From a virus: a stretch of DNA of 44,193 nucleotides. Below the pieces are notes generated by a model. It saw only the letters and a list, made by a program, of their open reading frames with translations. It searched no databases and was not told the DNA's origin. The position numbers and the translations under genes are program-made. Shown in pieces: positions 36,259 to 43,004 of the stretch. The stretch covers positions 1 through 44,193 of IMG/VR virus record IMGVR_UViG_3300046507_000069; one strand, written 5' to 3'. Position 1 is the stretch's first letter, and every line of letters starts with the position of its first letter.

Positions 36259-36591
36259 TCAGCCGGTGATGATGATGGTGTTTTTGGTGTAGGTGACGGT
36301 GACGGTCTCGCCGTGCCCGAAGACATTGAAGACACGCGCGCCGACAATATCGATGATGGGTTTTTCGCCCTTGCCCGATACGGTGCCCTTGGCATCGCGC
36401 GCCAGTTCATCGAAGCGGCTTTGGTCGACGACCGTCAGCGTCAGCACGCGGTCATTGTCAAACCACTTGCGGCGATACAGCGCGCCCGGTGTGAAGCCAG
36501 CAGCGACAAGCCGCTTGCCTTCGATCCAGATACGCGTCCGCGTTCCAGCCTTCGAAGTGTTGCCTAGTTTCGTGGTAAAGGTTTCCGCCAT
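36259..36591 (-). CDS. Hypothetical protein with SymE/AbrB-like segment
   Basis: The ATG at 36589-36591 (site GGAG) gives 110 residues. RIWIEGKRLVAAGFTPGALY near residues 20-39 resembles the G-x-L-x-x-AGF-x-x-G segment of SymE and AbrB-like swapped-hairpin folds, and VTVTYTKNTIIITG ends the protein with the matching strands. DNA or RNA binding is possible. The likeness is from memory of the family pattern. Confidence 0.65.
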   Translation of the reverse strand: MAETFTTKLGNTSKAGTRTRIWIEGKRLVAAGFTPGALYRRKWFDNDRVLTLTVVDQSRFDELARDAKGTVSGKGEKPIIDIVGARVFNVFGHGETVTVTYTKNTIIITG

Positions 36592-36684
36592 GTCACTCTC
36601 CGGTGTCATGAGTTGCCGATGGGCTCATCGGGCACCGCATCACGGTGCGACCATCGTGCACGCTAGGTGCACTAGGTTTCGCCC

Positions 36685-37026
36685 TTAGGGATTGATGACA
36701 GGGACAGCCGCCAGTTTCGCCAGCAGGCCCTGCGCGCCGAGACGCGCGACCGCACGGGCAATGACAACTTCAGCGGCCTTGCGCGACATCATCCGCGCGT
36801 TGTGCCCAGCGCGGCACATGTGCTCGACCTTGATGGGATTGAGATACCCGACCACCATCCCAGACGCGAAGTGCACCAACGTGTTGCCCTCGCCGCCCTG
36901 CAGGACAAACTTGACGCGCGTCTCGCCAACCTTGAGCCAAGCGACTTTGCCAGAACGCTCCTCTAATCGCGTCTCGCCTGTTGCCCTGATCGCGGTCGGA
37001 ACTTTGTAGGTGATGGTGGTAGCCAT
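36685..37026 (-). CDS. Hypothetical early protein
   Basis: The ATG at 37024-37026 (site GGAG) gives 113 residues beginning MATTITYKVPTAIRATGETR; a 21-codon upstream extension is rejected. It has a beta-rich N-terminal half and a helical, Ala/Arg-rich end (SRKAAEVVIARAVARLGAQG). No family recognised. Confidence 0.7.
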   Translation of the reverse strand: MATTITYKVPTAIRATGETRLEERSGKVAWLKVGETRVKFVLQGGEGNTLVHFASGMVVGYLNPIKVEHMCRAGHNARMMSRKAAEVVIARAVARLGAQGLLAKLAAVPVINP

Positions 37027-37060
37027 TTTCGATAACTCCGTTTGAGGGTTCAATTCGATT

Positions 37061-37076
37061 GTGGATAGATCAGGCC
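37061..37076 (-). promoter_or_regulatory. 16-bp intergenic element (after first early gene)
   Basis: Minus strand GGCCTGATCTATCCAC followed by A, so its last nine bases (CTATCCACA) differ from a DnaA box (TTATCCACA) by one base. The TGA of the 248-residue gene is inside it. Confidence 0.6.
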
Positions 37077-37816
37077 GCATGTCTGGCATTGAAGGCGTTC
37101 ACCTTGCCCGCATCGCCATGCGCCATAATGGCGATATCAACGCGCGCCTTCGCAGTCGTACCGCCGCAAGCCTTGCATGCGTCGCAGGAAGTTTTCGCGC
37201 CAGCCTCTTTAGATGCCGGGCACACAATCTCCCTGCCCTGTAGCTCTTCCGAAGCGGCCCTGACGCGGAACGTGCGCCAGCCCAGCGCCTTCGCTACGGT
37301 TTGCTCTGACGCGCTATCGCAGCTCGCCATGCAATACTTCTGCAGCCCATCGAAGCGACCGGTTGCCCATTGGTGAGTGTAGCCAGTCTTCGCAGTGATA
37401 TGCGCCAGCATGCCGTCCCAGATCGCCACGGGTACCGCCGCCGGGTCACCATAGGAACCAAGCCGCACCATGCGCCCGGCCAGCAAATCGCCAGCCTCTT
37501 GCGCCGTCATGGTTGGATACAGGCCGCGCTGCGCGCCTTTCCAGACAACCAAGGGCGCTTGAAATACGACGACGTAGCAGGAACGGTTAGCGCCGTTGCC
37601 AGCGCCGCGATGCACGCAATCCCCGCAGATCGAAACATCGTTGCCAGTCTTCACAGCGTCAACCGGTGACATGTCATCGCGCATAATCCACGTTTGGATC
37701 AACCCGCCGCCAGTCTTTTCGTTGCGCGACTTGCGCCCTGCAATGCCGGTAGCAATGGCAACGATTGGTTGCCCGTCAATCATCGAAGGTCCGCGATAGA
37801 AGATAAATCCGTTCAT
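37070..37816 (-). CDS. Cys-rich hypothetical protein, first early gene
   Basis: 248 residues beginning MNGFIFYRGPSMIDGQPIVA. Cys pairs occur in SICGDCVHRG (with a third in RSCYVVVF), in KYCMASCDSA and in a C-terminal knuckle TSCDACKACGG, suggesting two zinc sites. The core has VWKGAQRGLYPTMTAQEA and VRLGSYGDPAAVP. I have seen similar proteins in other phages and plasmids without a known function. As the first gene of the main transcript it may act on the host early in infection. Confidence 0.75.
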   Translation of the reverse strand: MNGFIFYRGPSMIDGQPIVAIATGIAGRKSRNEKTGGGLIQTWIMRDDMSPVDAVKTGNDVSICGDCVHRGAGNGANRSCYVVVFQAPLVVWKGAQRGLYPTMTAQEAGDLLAGRMVRLGSYGDPAAVPVAIWDGMLAHITAKTGYTHQWATGRFDGLQKYCMASCDSASEQTVAKALGWRTFRVRAASEELQGREIVCPASKEAGAKTSCDACKACGGTTAKARVDIAIMAHGDAGKVNAFNARHAA

Positions 37817-37831
37817 AGCTTGTATTCCTTG

Positions 37832-37847
37832 GTGGATAGGTTGAGAC
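37832..37847 (-). promoter_or_regulatory. 16-bp intergenic element (before first early gene)
   Basis: Minus strand GTCTCAACCTATCCAC. It is the first copy in the direction of transcription, 15 bp before the ATG and next to the ribosome site. Confidence 0.62.
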
Positions 37848-38076
37848 GTGGTTTCGTGCCGCGCTGCGTTGCGCTTGACCGGTTTGTCTCATATCCATTT
37901 GTGGATTGCAATCCCCTTGTGCGAAAAAACTTTAGGCGGCGACGTCAAATCGCACCTAACGCATTGTGCGGACTCTCGAAATTAAATTGAGAAAACTTGC
38001 ATTGCGCGGCCTGGCTGGCGCATTTGCACCATCAAACGCGTGGCGATATGCTGCGTTCGATGCACCTAACGAGGCA
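37848..38076. other. Early leader / divergent intergenic region
   Basis: No gene accepted on either strand. It is locally AT-richer than the genome, holds the 12-bp perfect palindrome GGATTGCAATCC at 37903-37914 beside the hairpin ATCCA-TTTG-TGGAT, and starts the series of GCACCTAACG repeats. Host early promoters for the minus-strand genes should lie here or upstream, but no match to TTGACA-17-TATAAT is convincing. Confidence 0.5.
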
Positions 38077-38493
38077 ATGGCGATGCAACAGCGACCGACA
38101 CCAAGCGAATTCGGCTATCGATTGTGCGGCGCGTGGTTCGTTGTGATCTGCATTGCCGCGTTGATTGGCATTGAGCATGCTGAACGCGTTGCGGCTATCG
38201 CTGGCGCTATCGCGTGGTTGATCTATGTGGCGTATCGGCGGCACTTCGAGCGCACATCACAACGTGACGAAAGGCGCGGTCTATGACACCAAGCGACACA
38301 TTGCGGTTGATCGCAGCGATTGCCTCACCGCTCACCAAGGCGTGCACCGAACGTGACCGGCTGTTGCTCCTAAGGTCCATCGAAGTGCTGGCATCGCGTG
38401 CACTGGCGCAGCATGATAAGCCCTGCCCCGATGGTGAGCCAAAGCGTGGCACCAAGCGTGCACCTAACGCTGCAACCGAACGTGCACCTAACG
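37951..38493 (+). repeat. Four direct copies of GCACCTAACG
   Basis: Copies of GCACCTAACG begin at 37952, 38062, 38460 and 38484. The last two are 24 bp apart and encode the RAPN repeat of the 77-residue protein; the second lies directly before the ribosome site of the 69-residue gene. Inverted near-copies (CGCTAGGTGC) occur at 36661 and 38582. The layout recalls the CCTAAAG repeats beside T7 genome ends. Confidence 0.65.
38077..38286 (+). CDS. Small membrane protein on the plus strand
   Basis: The ATG at 38077 follows CGAGG and gives 69 residues beginning MAMQQRPTPSEFGYRLCGAW. Two hydrophobic segments (LCGAWFVVICIAALIGI and VAAIAGAIAWLIYVAY) are separated by EHAER, with a basic end. Codons such as CGA, TTG and GCT are commoner than in the rest of the genome, suggesting separate origin. 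The frame extends 37 codons upstream to a GTG, but without a ribosome site. It is opposed to all neighbouring genes. Confidence 0.6.
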   Translation: MAMQQRPTPSEFGYRLCGAWFVVICIAALIGIEHAERVAAIAGAIAWLIYVAYRRHFERTSQRDERRGL

Positions 38494-38516
38494 TGCCATC
38501 GAAGTGGCCTTGGTGA
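38283..38516 (+). CDS. Small hypothetical protein on the plus strand
   Basis: 77 residues beginning MTPSDTLRLIAAIASPLTKA, joined to the membrane-protein gene by ATGA. The first half is helical; the second is Pro/Lys-rich with two RAPN repeats and ends PSKWPW. The overlap with an upstream gene that has a good ribosome site is the main evidence that it is translated. Confidence 0.5.
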   Translation: MTPSDTLRLIAAIASPLTKACTERDRLLLLRSIEVLASRALAQHDKPCPDGEPKRGTKRAPNAATERAPNVPSKWPW

Positions 38517-38650
38517 AAACGATTAGGCACCCGCTCTCTCACGCTCTCGCATTTACGCGCGGTCGGAGCACGTTGATTGCACGCTAGGTGCTGCGCATTG
38601 CCTATATCATCCAGCACATTTGCGAGCACAATCAATGCGATGTGCTCTCT

Positions 38651-38664
38651 TGTGGCACGCCACA
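38651..38664. repeat. 14-bp dyad TGTGGCACGCCACA, copy 2
   Basis: Identical to 32624-32637. Here it lies in the presumed genome-end region, downstream of the plus-strand gene pair. Confidence 0.5.
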
Positions 38665-38946
38665 CGCTCCGAACGTGCACTTTCCGGCCAGCCAACGCGC
38701 ATCTGGGCCGGGCCTACGGGGGGAAGCGCCGGCCGCCAGCCTATCGATACTCACTCACATTTTTCGTGGATTTAGTCGGGGGACCATGACGGATGGAAAC
38801 TGAGGCAAAACTCTTGTTGCACCTCAGTCCAACCTCAGTGGCACCTTGACAAGGCTGGGGTGAGGCGTGAGCCGAACCCCAGCGGGCCGCGCTGCAGGAA
38901 ACCGAGGCAGCACGTTAATCCCTATACATACATCATCGGGGGCATC

Positions 38947-38963
38947 CTAGAGGGTCGGGTAAT
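38947..38963 (-). promoter_or_regulatory. Phage-RNA-polymerase promoter in genome-end region
   Basis: Minus strand ATTACCCGACCCTCTAG, one base from the consensus, start 38947. No gene follows on the minus strand for 1.1 kb. In T7 the promoters phi-OR and phi-OL sit near the genome ends and serve replication as well as transcription; this may be the equivalent. Confidence 0.82.
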
Positions 38964-39054
38964 TGGAAGTGCCTGTGCCGCAGTGGGTTCCTGGACTATG
39001 CCTCTAGGAAGCCCTCAGGAGCCCGCTGAGTGGCCTCCCGTGGCCGGGCTATAT

Positions 39055-39089
39055 GGGTAGCACCCGAATGGATTTACGGAATGCTACCC
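39055..39089 (-). terminator. Hairpin after TerL gene
   Basis: GGGTAGCA/TGCTACCC, a perfect 8-bp stem with an inner CCG/CGG pairing, lies 66 bp beyond the TerL stop. There is no T-tract on either side, so it may be a packaging-signal or processing structure rather than an intrinsic terminator. Confidence 0.45.
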
Positions 39090-39154
39090 CCTAGTCTGTT
39101 AATCCACGGTGGGGATTTGAACCCTACGTCAGGTCCATCCCGCAGGTGGGTCGA

Positions 39155-40858
39155 TCAGCGTCCGAGCTGGACCCAAGTTCCACTGGAGTTCCCCTGCCGG
39201 CCAAGGACGGTCTCGGCGAAGTCTTCGAGCATCTTGTCCAGAAGTGCCTCTCGGTGCTCTTCTGCGGCCTGCTCAGTGTCCCTGCCCATGTGCTCGATCC
39301 AATACGCCACCGCGATGGCAAGCGCATCCAGACGGTCGTCATGGGCCAGAGCGCCCTTCTCGCGGGTGAGGCGAGCGAGCTGGTAGATCAGGCCGTACTT
39401 CGGGTTCCCTTCGGTGCTCCGGTAGTCCTCTTCGATCACCTTGCGGTCGACGATCAGCCGGTGCTGGTTCATCAGCGGTTCCAGCGTGTCGGCGATGCGG
39501 CGTTCCTTCTGGACCGAGTGGCGCACCTCTTCACAGGTGACCGGCCAAATCTTGGCGACCACCGGCTTGAAGAGCTGGGTGAACATGCCGTCACCGAAGT
39601 TCTTCTCGATGACCACCTCGTTGACCTTGTGGGTCGCGGCGATCACCGCCAGCGCCTTCAGGGTGCTCTCGCTGTAGCCGTCCTTGAAACCACCGGAGGC
39701 GACGAGGAACAGGTTGCCGTGGAGTATCTTGACGACGGCGTACGTGGTCTCGTCCTTGCCGCCGCCCGAGGGGTCGATGGACAGGACGCTGCCGGTGTAC
39801 TCGGCCATCTCCTGAGAGAGCCAGAGCGGCGTGTGGTAGCGGTCGCCGGCCAGCGCGGTGTTGGGCAGATCGTTGATGACGTTGTCCGCCCCGTTGCCCC
39901 AGACGAGCTTGGCGGGTGCCATGCGGGGGTCGAGGGTCTGGACGATCAGATCACGGATGCGCAGCGGGTAGCGGTCGGCGTCGGACAGCGTGGTGTCCAA
40001 CATGAACTGCAGGGCGAAGCCTGACCGGCCGTACTCGCCCTCGCGTTCGAGGAGGTCGAGGTCGTTGAACCGAGGTGACACTGCGTGGCCTGGCTGGGCA
40101 CCGCGTGCGATCATGTCCATGATGAACGGGGCGAGCCGGCCCTTGTACTTGTCGACGTCCGCAGGGATACGCGCGGGCCAAACCCTGATCTCGTAGCCGC
40201 GTTCGGGTAGCGAGTTGTAGATCGACATCTCCGACTGCGGAGTGCCGAGGTACGTGATGAAGCCGGTCTCGGGCTTGGCGACGGCGGCGAACTCCTTCAC
40301 GGCTTCGAGCAGGAAGTCTCGGCCGTTCTGGGTCGCTGAGTTGTTCAAGCTCTCGATGTCGTCGGCGATGATCTCGTCAGCGCGCGAGCCCGTGAGCTGG
40401 CCGGTGATGCCGACCGACTTGACGCTCGGGTCCTTCGAGGTGCGCGCCGGGCCGACGTCGAACATGATCAAGCTGTCGCGCTGACCCTTGCCAGCCTTCA
40501 GGTGCTTGAGGATGTCCATCTCGTCGATGAGACGCTTAACGAACTGGGACAGAGCATCGGCGTACGGCTTCGAGGCCGAGACCACCATGATCTTCCAGTC
40601 GGGATTGCAGAGCAGCCGCCAGCACACGAACGCGCCGTAGACCCAAGACTTGCCCACGCCCCGGAAGGCCATGATCATCTTCTTCTTGGGGCCGTGCTGC
40701 AGGTAGTAAGCGATGTCGTACTGCTCGGGTGTCGGGTCCGGTAGACCCAGATGTTTCCACGCGAGGTACAGAAAATTGCGGAAGTCGGATTTGATCGGGT
40801 CAGTGTCGACCAGCGGGAGCGGCGACGTGAGCGATGAAGTGCCTTGTAGGTCTGTCAT
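39155..40858 (-). CDS. terL: Terminase large subunit (T7 gp19-like)
   Basis: 567 residues (T7: 586). The ATPase has Walker A FRGVGKS (K70) and Walker B EIIADDIE (D166, D167, E169). The nuclease domain includes VLSIDPSGGGKDETTYAV (D362) and a late acidic stretch DDRLDALAIA. TerL pumps DNA into the procapsid and cuts concatemers. It is the last gene before the genome-end region, as in T7. Confidence 0.97.
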   Translation of the reverse strand: MTDLQGTSSLTSPLPLVDTDPIKSDFRNFLYLAWKHLGLPDPTPEQYDIAYYLQHGPKKKMIMAFRGVGKSWVYGAFVCWRLLCNPDWKIMVVSASKPYADALSQFVKRLIDEMDILKHLKAGKGQRDSLIMFDVGPARTSKDPSVKSVGITGQLTGSRADEIIADDIESLNNSATQNGRDFLLEAVKEFAAVAKPETGFITYLGTPQSEMSIYNSLPERGYEIRVWPARIPADVDKYKGRLAPFIMDMIARGAQPGHAVSPRFNDLDLLEREGEYGRSGFALQFMLDTTLSDADRYPLRIRDLIVQTLDPRMAPAKLVWGNGADNVINDLPNTALAGDRYHTPLWLSQEMAEYTGSVLSIDPSGGGKDETTYAVVKILHGNLFLVASGGFKDGYSESTLKALAVIAATHKVNEVVIEKNFGDGMFTQLFKPVVAKIWPVTCEEVRHSVQKERRIADTLEPLMNQHRLIVDRKVIEEDYRSTEGNPKYGLIYQLARLTREKGALAHDDRLDALAIAVAYWIEHMGRDTEQAAEEHREALLDKMLEDFAETVLGRQGNSSGTWVQLGR

Positions 40859-40879
40859 GGTCTCTCTTCAGGCACGCCT

Positions 40880-40909
40880 AGAGACCCCACGCGGTTAAGC
40901 GCAGGGCCT
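40880..40909 (-). other. Hairpin between SGNH hydrolase and TerL genes
   Basis: GAGGCCCTGCG pairs with CGTGGGGTCTC across an eight-base loop with three G-T wobbles. There is no T-tract. The downstream arm runs into TCTCTAGG, resembling only the start-site end of the phage promoter. It may be a processing site or a leaky terminator. Confidence 0.45.
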
Positions 40910-40925
40910 CGTTGGGGGCTTGTGG

Positions 40926-42335
40926 TTAGGTGATCATGCTCGTGATCGCACCGCGCACGGCTCCAGCGGCACGGAAGCCGAGGAACTCATTGCCGGCGAG
41001 CGACGGGTGAGCGCCATCCGGGTCGACGTAGACATCGGAGTTGCCAGTGCTGTTCGGTGCACCGAGCTTGCCCGTGCCGTTCAACCAAGTGGGCACTGCG
41101 GTTGACACCGGAGCGAACTTGCAGAACGGGTCGTTGAACTGGGTGACAGCAGCAGCGATGGCACCTTCGCACGCGATCTGCGCAGCGTTGGGTCCAGCGT
41201 TGCCGGCCTGACAGCCAAGCACCACGATGGGCGTGTTCGGATACATCTTGCGCAGGAGCTGGTAGCACGCGAGCGCTTCAGCCTGCACAGCGGCAGGAGT
41301 GTTCGACGAGTCGTTGTAGCCGTGGGCAATGACGATGACGTCGTACGGCCCCTGATAGGCCACGAGCGGGATGAGGTCGCGCAGCTTCGAGCGGGTGCCG
41401 GTCGCGGTCGCGAGGTAGCCGGTCTGTCCGACAGCGAGCTGCCTACAGTCGCGGATGCCGAGCAGCTCACAGGCGATGACGTTCCACGCAGCGTTGGGCA
41501 CCGGGTAGACCGTGGCCGCGCCGTTGGTGCCTTCGCTGTAGCTATCGCCGAACCATCCGCAGCGGAGCACTTGCGATTGCGAGGGCTTCCACACGGTGCA
41601 CGTTGCCGTGGTCCTGATGGTCTTGATCAGACACGGACCCTTGGACGGCAGCGACGGAACGAGGACGCGGATGCGCCGAGGCTTGCGGGATGCGAACGTC
41701 ATCGTGATGAACGTGTCCGCATTGGCCGCACCAAGGCCGGTGACACCAACCTTGTCGACGTACTGGCCATCGACCTGCAGCATCACCTTGACGGCGTTGC
41801 TCATGAAGATGGTGAGCTGGACCTTGTCGGAGTCGGTCGAGAACTCGAAGGCCGAGGCCCACTGGTTCTTGTCAGCGAAGCCGCTGCCGATGTTTCCGTT
41901 GGTCGACGGCAGCACGGTGGTGACCGGCATGCAGGCGTAGGCAGTCAGGACGGGGTTCGGAACGCCGCCATACCACGCAACCTGATTGAGCGCGAAGGGC
42001 GTGAGGACGCCACCGGTCGCAATCGAGTTGACCGTCAGTGTGCCGTCAGAGGTCGCGCCAACAGCCACGGTGGGCGGGGTCGACATCACGTCGCGCTGAT
42101 AAGGGTTCACCTCGTGCGCGGTGTCCATGATCGCGCGCATGCGCTTCGCGTTGTCCATCGCGACACTGCCAACCCAGATGGCCGCGCGCAGAGAGTTGTC
42201 GACGCAGATGTACGTGCGGTTGGCGACGAAGTCGAACCACTCGAAGCCTACGGGAAACCCCCGAGAGCCATCGGCGTTTGCGTCAGGAGGCGCGGGAAAG
42301 TTCGGCCCCTGATTGGCCGTGTACGGGAGATACAT
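40926..42335 (-). CDS. SGNH/GDSL hydrolase, virion-associated
   Basis: 469 residues, site AGGA. The N-terminal 60 residues (GFEWFDFVANRTYICVDNSL) resemble tail-protein attachment domains. A beta-rich middle is followed by the hydrolase: block I GWFGDSYSEG (Ser265), block II GQTGY, block III AHGYNDSS (Asn341) and block V DPDGAHP (Asp440, His443). Such enzymes deacetylate or de-esterify surface polysaccharides. A location between TerS and TerL, with a tail-like N-terminus, suggests a second receptor-modifying protein alongside the tail fibre. Confidence 0.88.
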   Translation of the reverse strand: MYLPYTANQGPNFPAPPDANADGSRGFPVGFEWFDFVANRTYICVDNSLRAAIWVGSVAMDNAKRMRAIMDTAHEVNPYQRDVMSTPPTVAVGATSDGTLTVNSIATGGVLTPFALNQVAWYGGVPNPVLTAYACMPVTTVLPSTNGNIGSGFADKNQWASAFEFSTDSDKVQLTIFMSNAVKVMLQVDGQYVDKVGVTGLGAANADTFITMTFASRKPRRIRVLVPSLPSKGPCLIKTIRTTATCTVWKPSQSQVLRCGWFGDSYSEGTNGAATVYPVPNAAWNVIACELLGIRDCRQLAVGQTGYLATATGTRSKLRDLIPLVAYQGPYDVIVIAHGYNDSSNTPAAVQAEALACYQLLRKMYPNTPIVVLGCQAGNAGPNAAQIACEGAIAAAVTQFNDPFCKFAPVSTAVPTWLNGTGKLGAPNSTGNSDVYVDPDGAHPSLAGNEFLGFRAAGAVRGAITSMIT

Positions 42336-42342
42336 TGTGTTC

Positions 42343-42573
42343 CTAATTCGGGAGGGAGTTCTCGTCGGAGTGCACGGGGAACGGTAGTGCCTGTTCCTTC
42401 AGCTTCTCGGTTGCGGCATGCGTGCCCTTTGCAGGGGCGATGCCTTGGTCGCGAAGCATTGCGCGGGCGACTGCGAGGTCAGCAGCGGTTGCCTCGCCGG
42501 TCTTGATCTTGGACAGCAACGCATTGACGGTTGCGTCATAGAGGTCGCCGAGCAGATCGTCGTTGGTCTTCAT
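42343..42573 (-). CDS. terS: Terminase small subunit (T7 gp18-like)
   Basis: The ATG at 42571-42573 (site GGAAG, ATGA overlap with GNAT) gives 76 residues (T7 gp18: 89). DLYDATVNALLSKIKTGEAT and AADLAVARAMLRDQGIAPAK match small terminases of T7-like phages of Proteobacteria. It recognises DNA and regulates TerL. A 1.4-kb hydrolase gene separates it from TerL. Confidence 0.85.
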   Translation of the reverse strand: MKTNDDLLGDLYDATVNALLSKIKTGEATAADLAVARAMLRDQGIAPAKGTHAATEKLKEQALPFPVHSDENSLPN

Positions 42574-43004
42574 AGTTGCTTCTTCCAATACAACGCCGCC
42601 GGAAGGCCCCAAGGCTTCGCCGGTTCGTACAGCACATAGCCGCGACGAATGAGCGAGTTGGCCGATGGGGTGTTCTCAGTGGTGTCGGTGATGGTGTGGG
42701 TCCACCCGAGCTTGCGCGCGTGCGCTTCTCGGACGGCGATGAGACGCTGTTGAAGTCCCTTGCCACGGTGCGCTTCGAGCACACCTACGCGATACAAGTA
42801 GCCGGTGTTCAGCCACTGCGCCGAAGCCTTCATCCCACAGAAGGCCACTGGTTCTCTGCCATGATAGGTGAGCCACCAGAAGCCGTACTCTGGGTCGACG
42901 TTCGGTGCAGTGCTGCCGAAGGTTAGTTCGTGCAGCTCGCGTATCGTATCGGCAATGTCGTCGTCAGCTCCATCGACCCTGCGGGTGCGATAGGCTGGCT
43001 TCAT
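42570..43004 (-). CDS. GNAT-family N-acetyltransferase
   Basis: 144 residues. Motif A is clear: YLYRVGVLEAHRGKGLQQRL, with the acetyl-CoA loop R-G-K-G-L-Q. SANSLIRRGYVLYEPAKPWG is motif B. The substrate is unknown. It overlaps both neighbours by ATGA, so it is made with the tail-fibre and packaging proteins. It might modify a virion or lysis protein, or a host target. Confidence 0.87.
   Translation of the reverse strand: MKPAYRTRRVDGADDDIADTIRELHELTFGSTAPNVDPEYGFWWLTYHGREPVAFCGMKASAQWLNTGYLYRVGVLEAHRGKGLQQRLIAVREAHARKLGWTHTITDTTENTPSANSLIRRGYVLYEPAKPWGLPAALYWKKQL

Larger units (their letters stand above)
38517..39154. other. Presumed genome-end region, 638 bp without a gene
   Basis: The stretch between the plus-strand pair and TerL holds no gene that I accept. 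It contains the dyad at 38651, the phage promoter at 38947, a strong hairpin at 39055-39089 (GGGTAGCA/TGCTACCC) and TATAG-type sequences. T7-like genomes end between the terminase gene and the early genes, so the direct terminal repeat probably lies here. A read-depth step would confirm it. Confidence 0.65.

Noticed and set aside
38207-38695. 162-residue minus-strand frame over the plus-strand gene pair
   Set aside because: No ribosome site, Arg/Ser-rich antisense-like translation, and it conflicts with the better supported plus-strand pair.
39112-39124. GGGTTCAAATCCC on the minus strand, like a tRNA T arm
   Set aside because: No acceptor, D or anticodon arm can be formed around it, and no CCA follows; the 3' flank has no pairing 5' strand.
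40915-40930. Possible further element copy (ACCTAACCAC) between SGNH hydrolase and TerL genes
   Set aside because: Only the core variant matches and it is largely the SGNH stop-codon region, so I did not count it.
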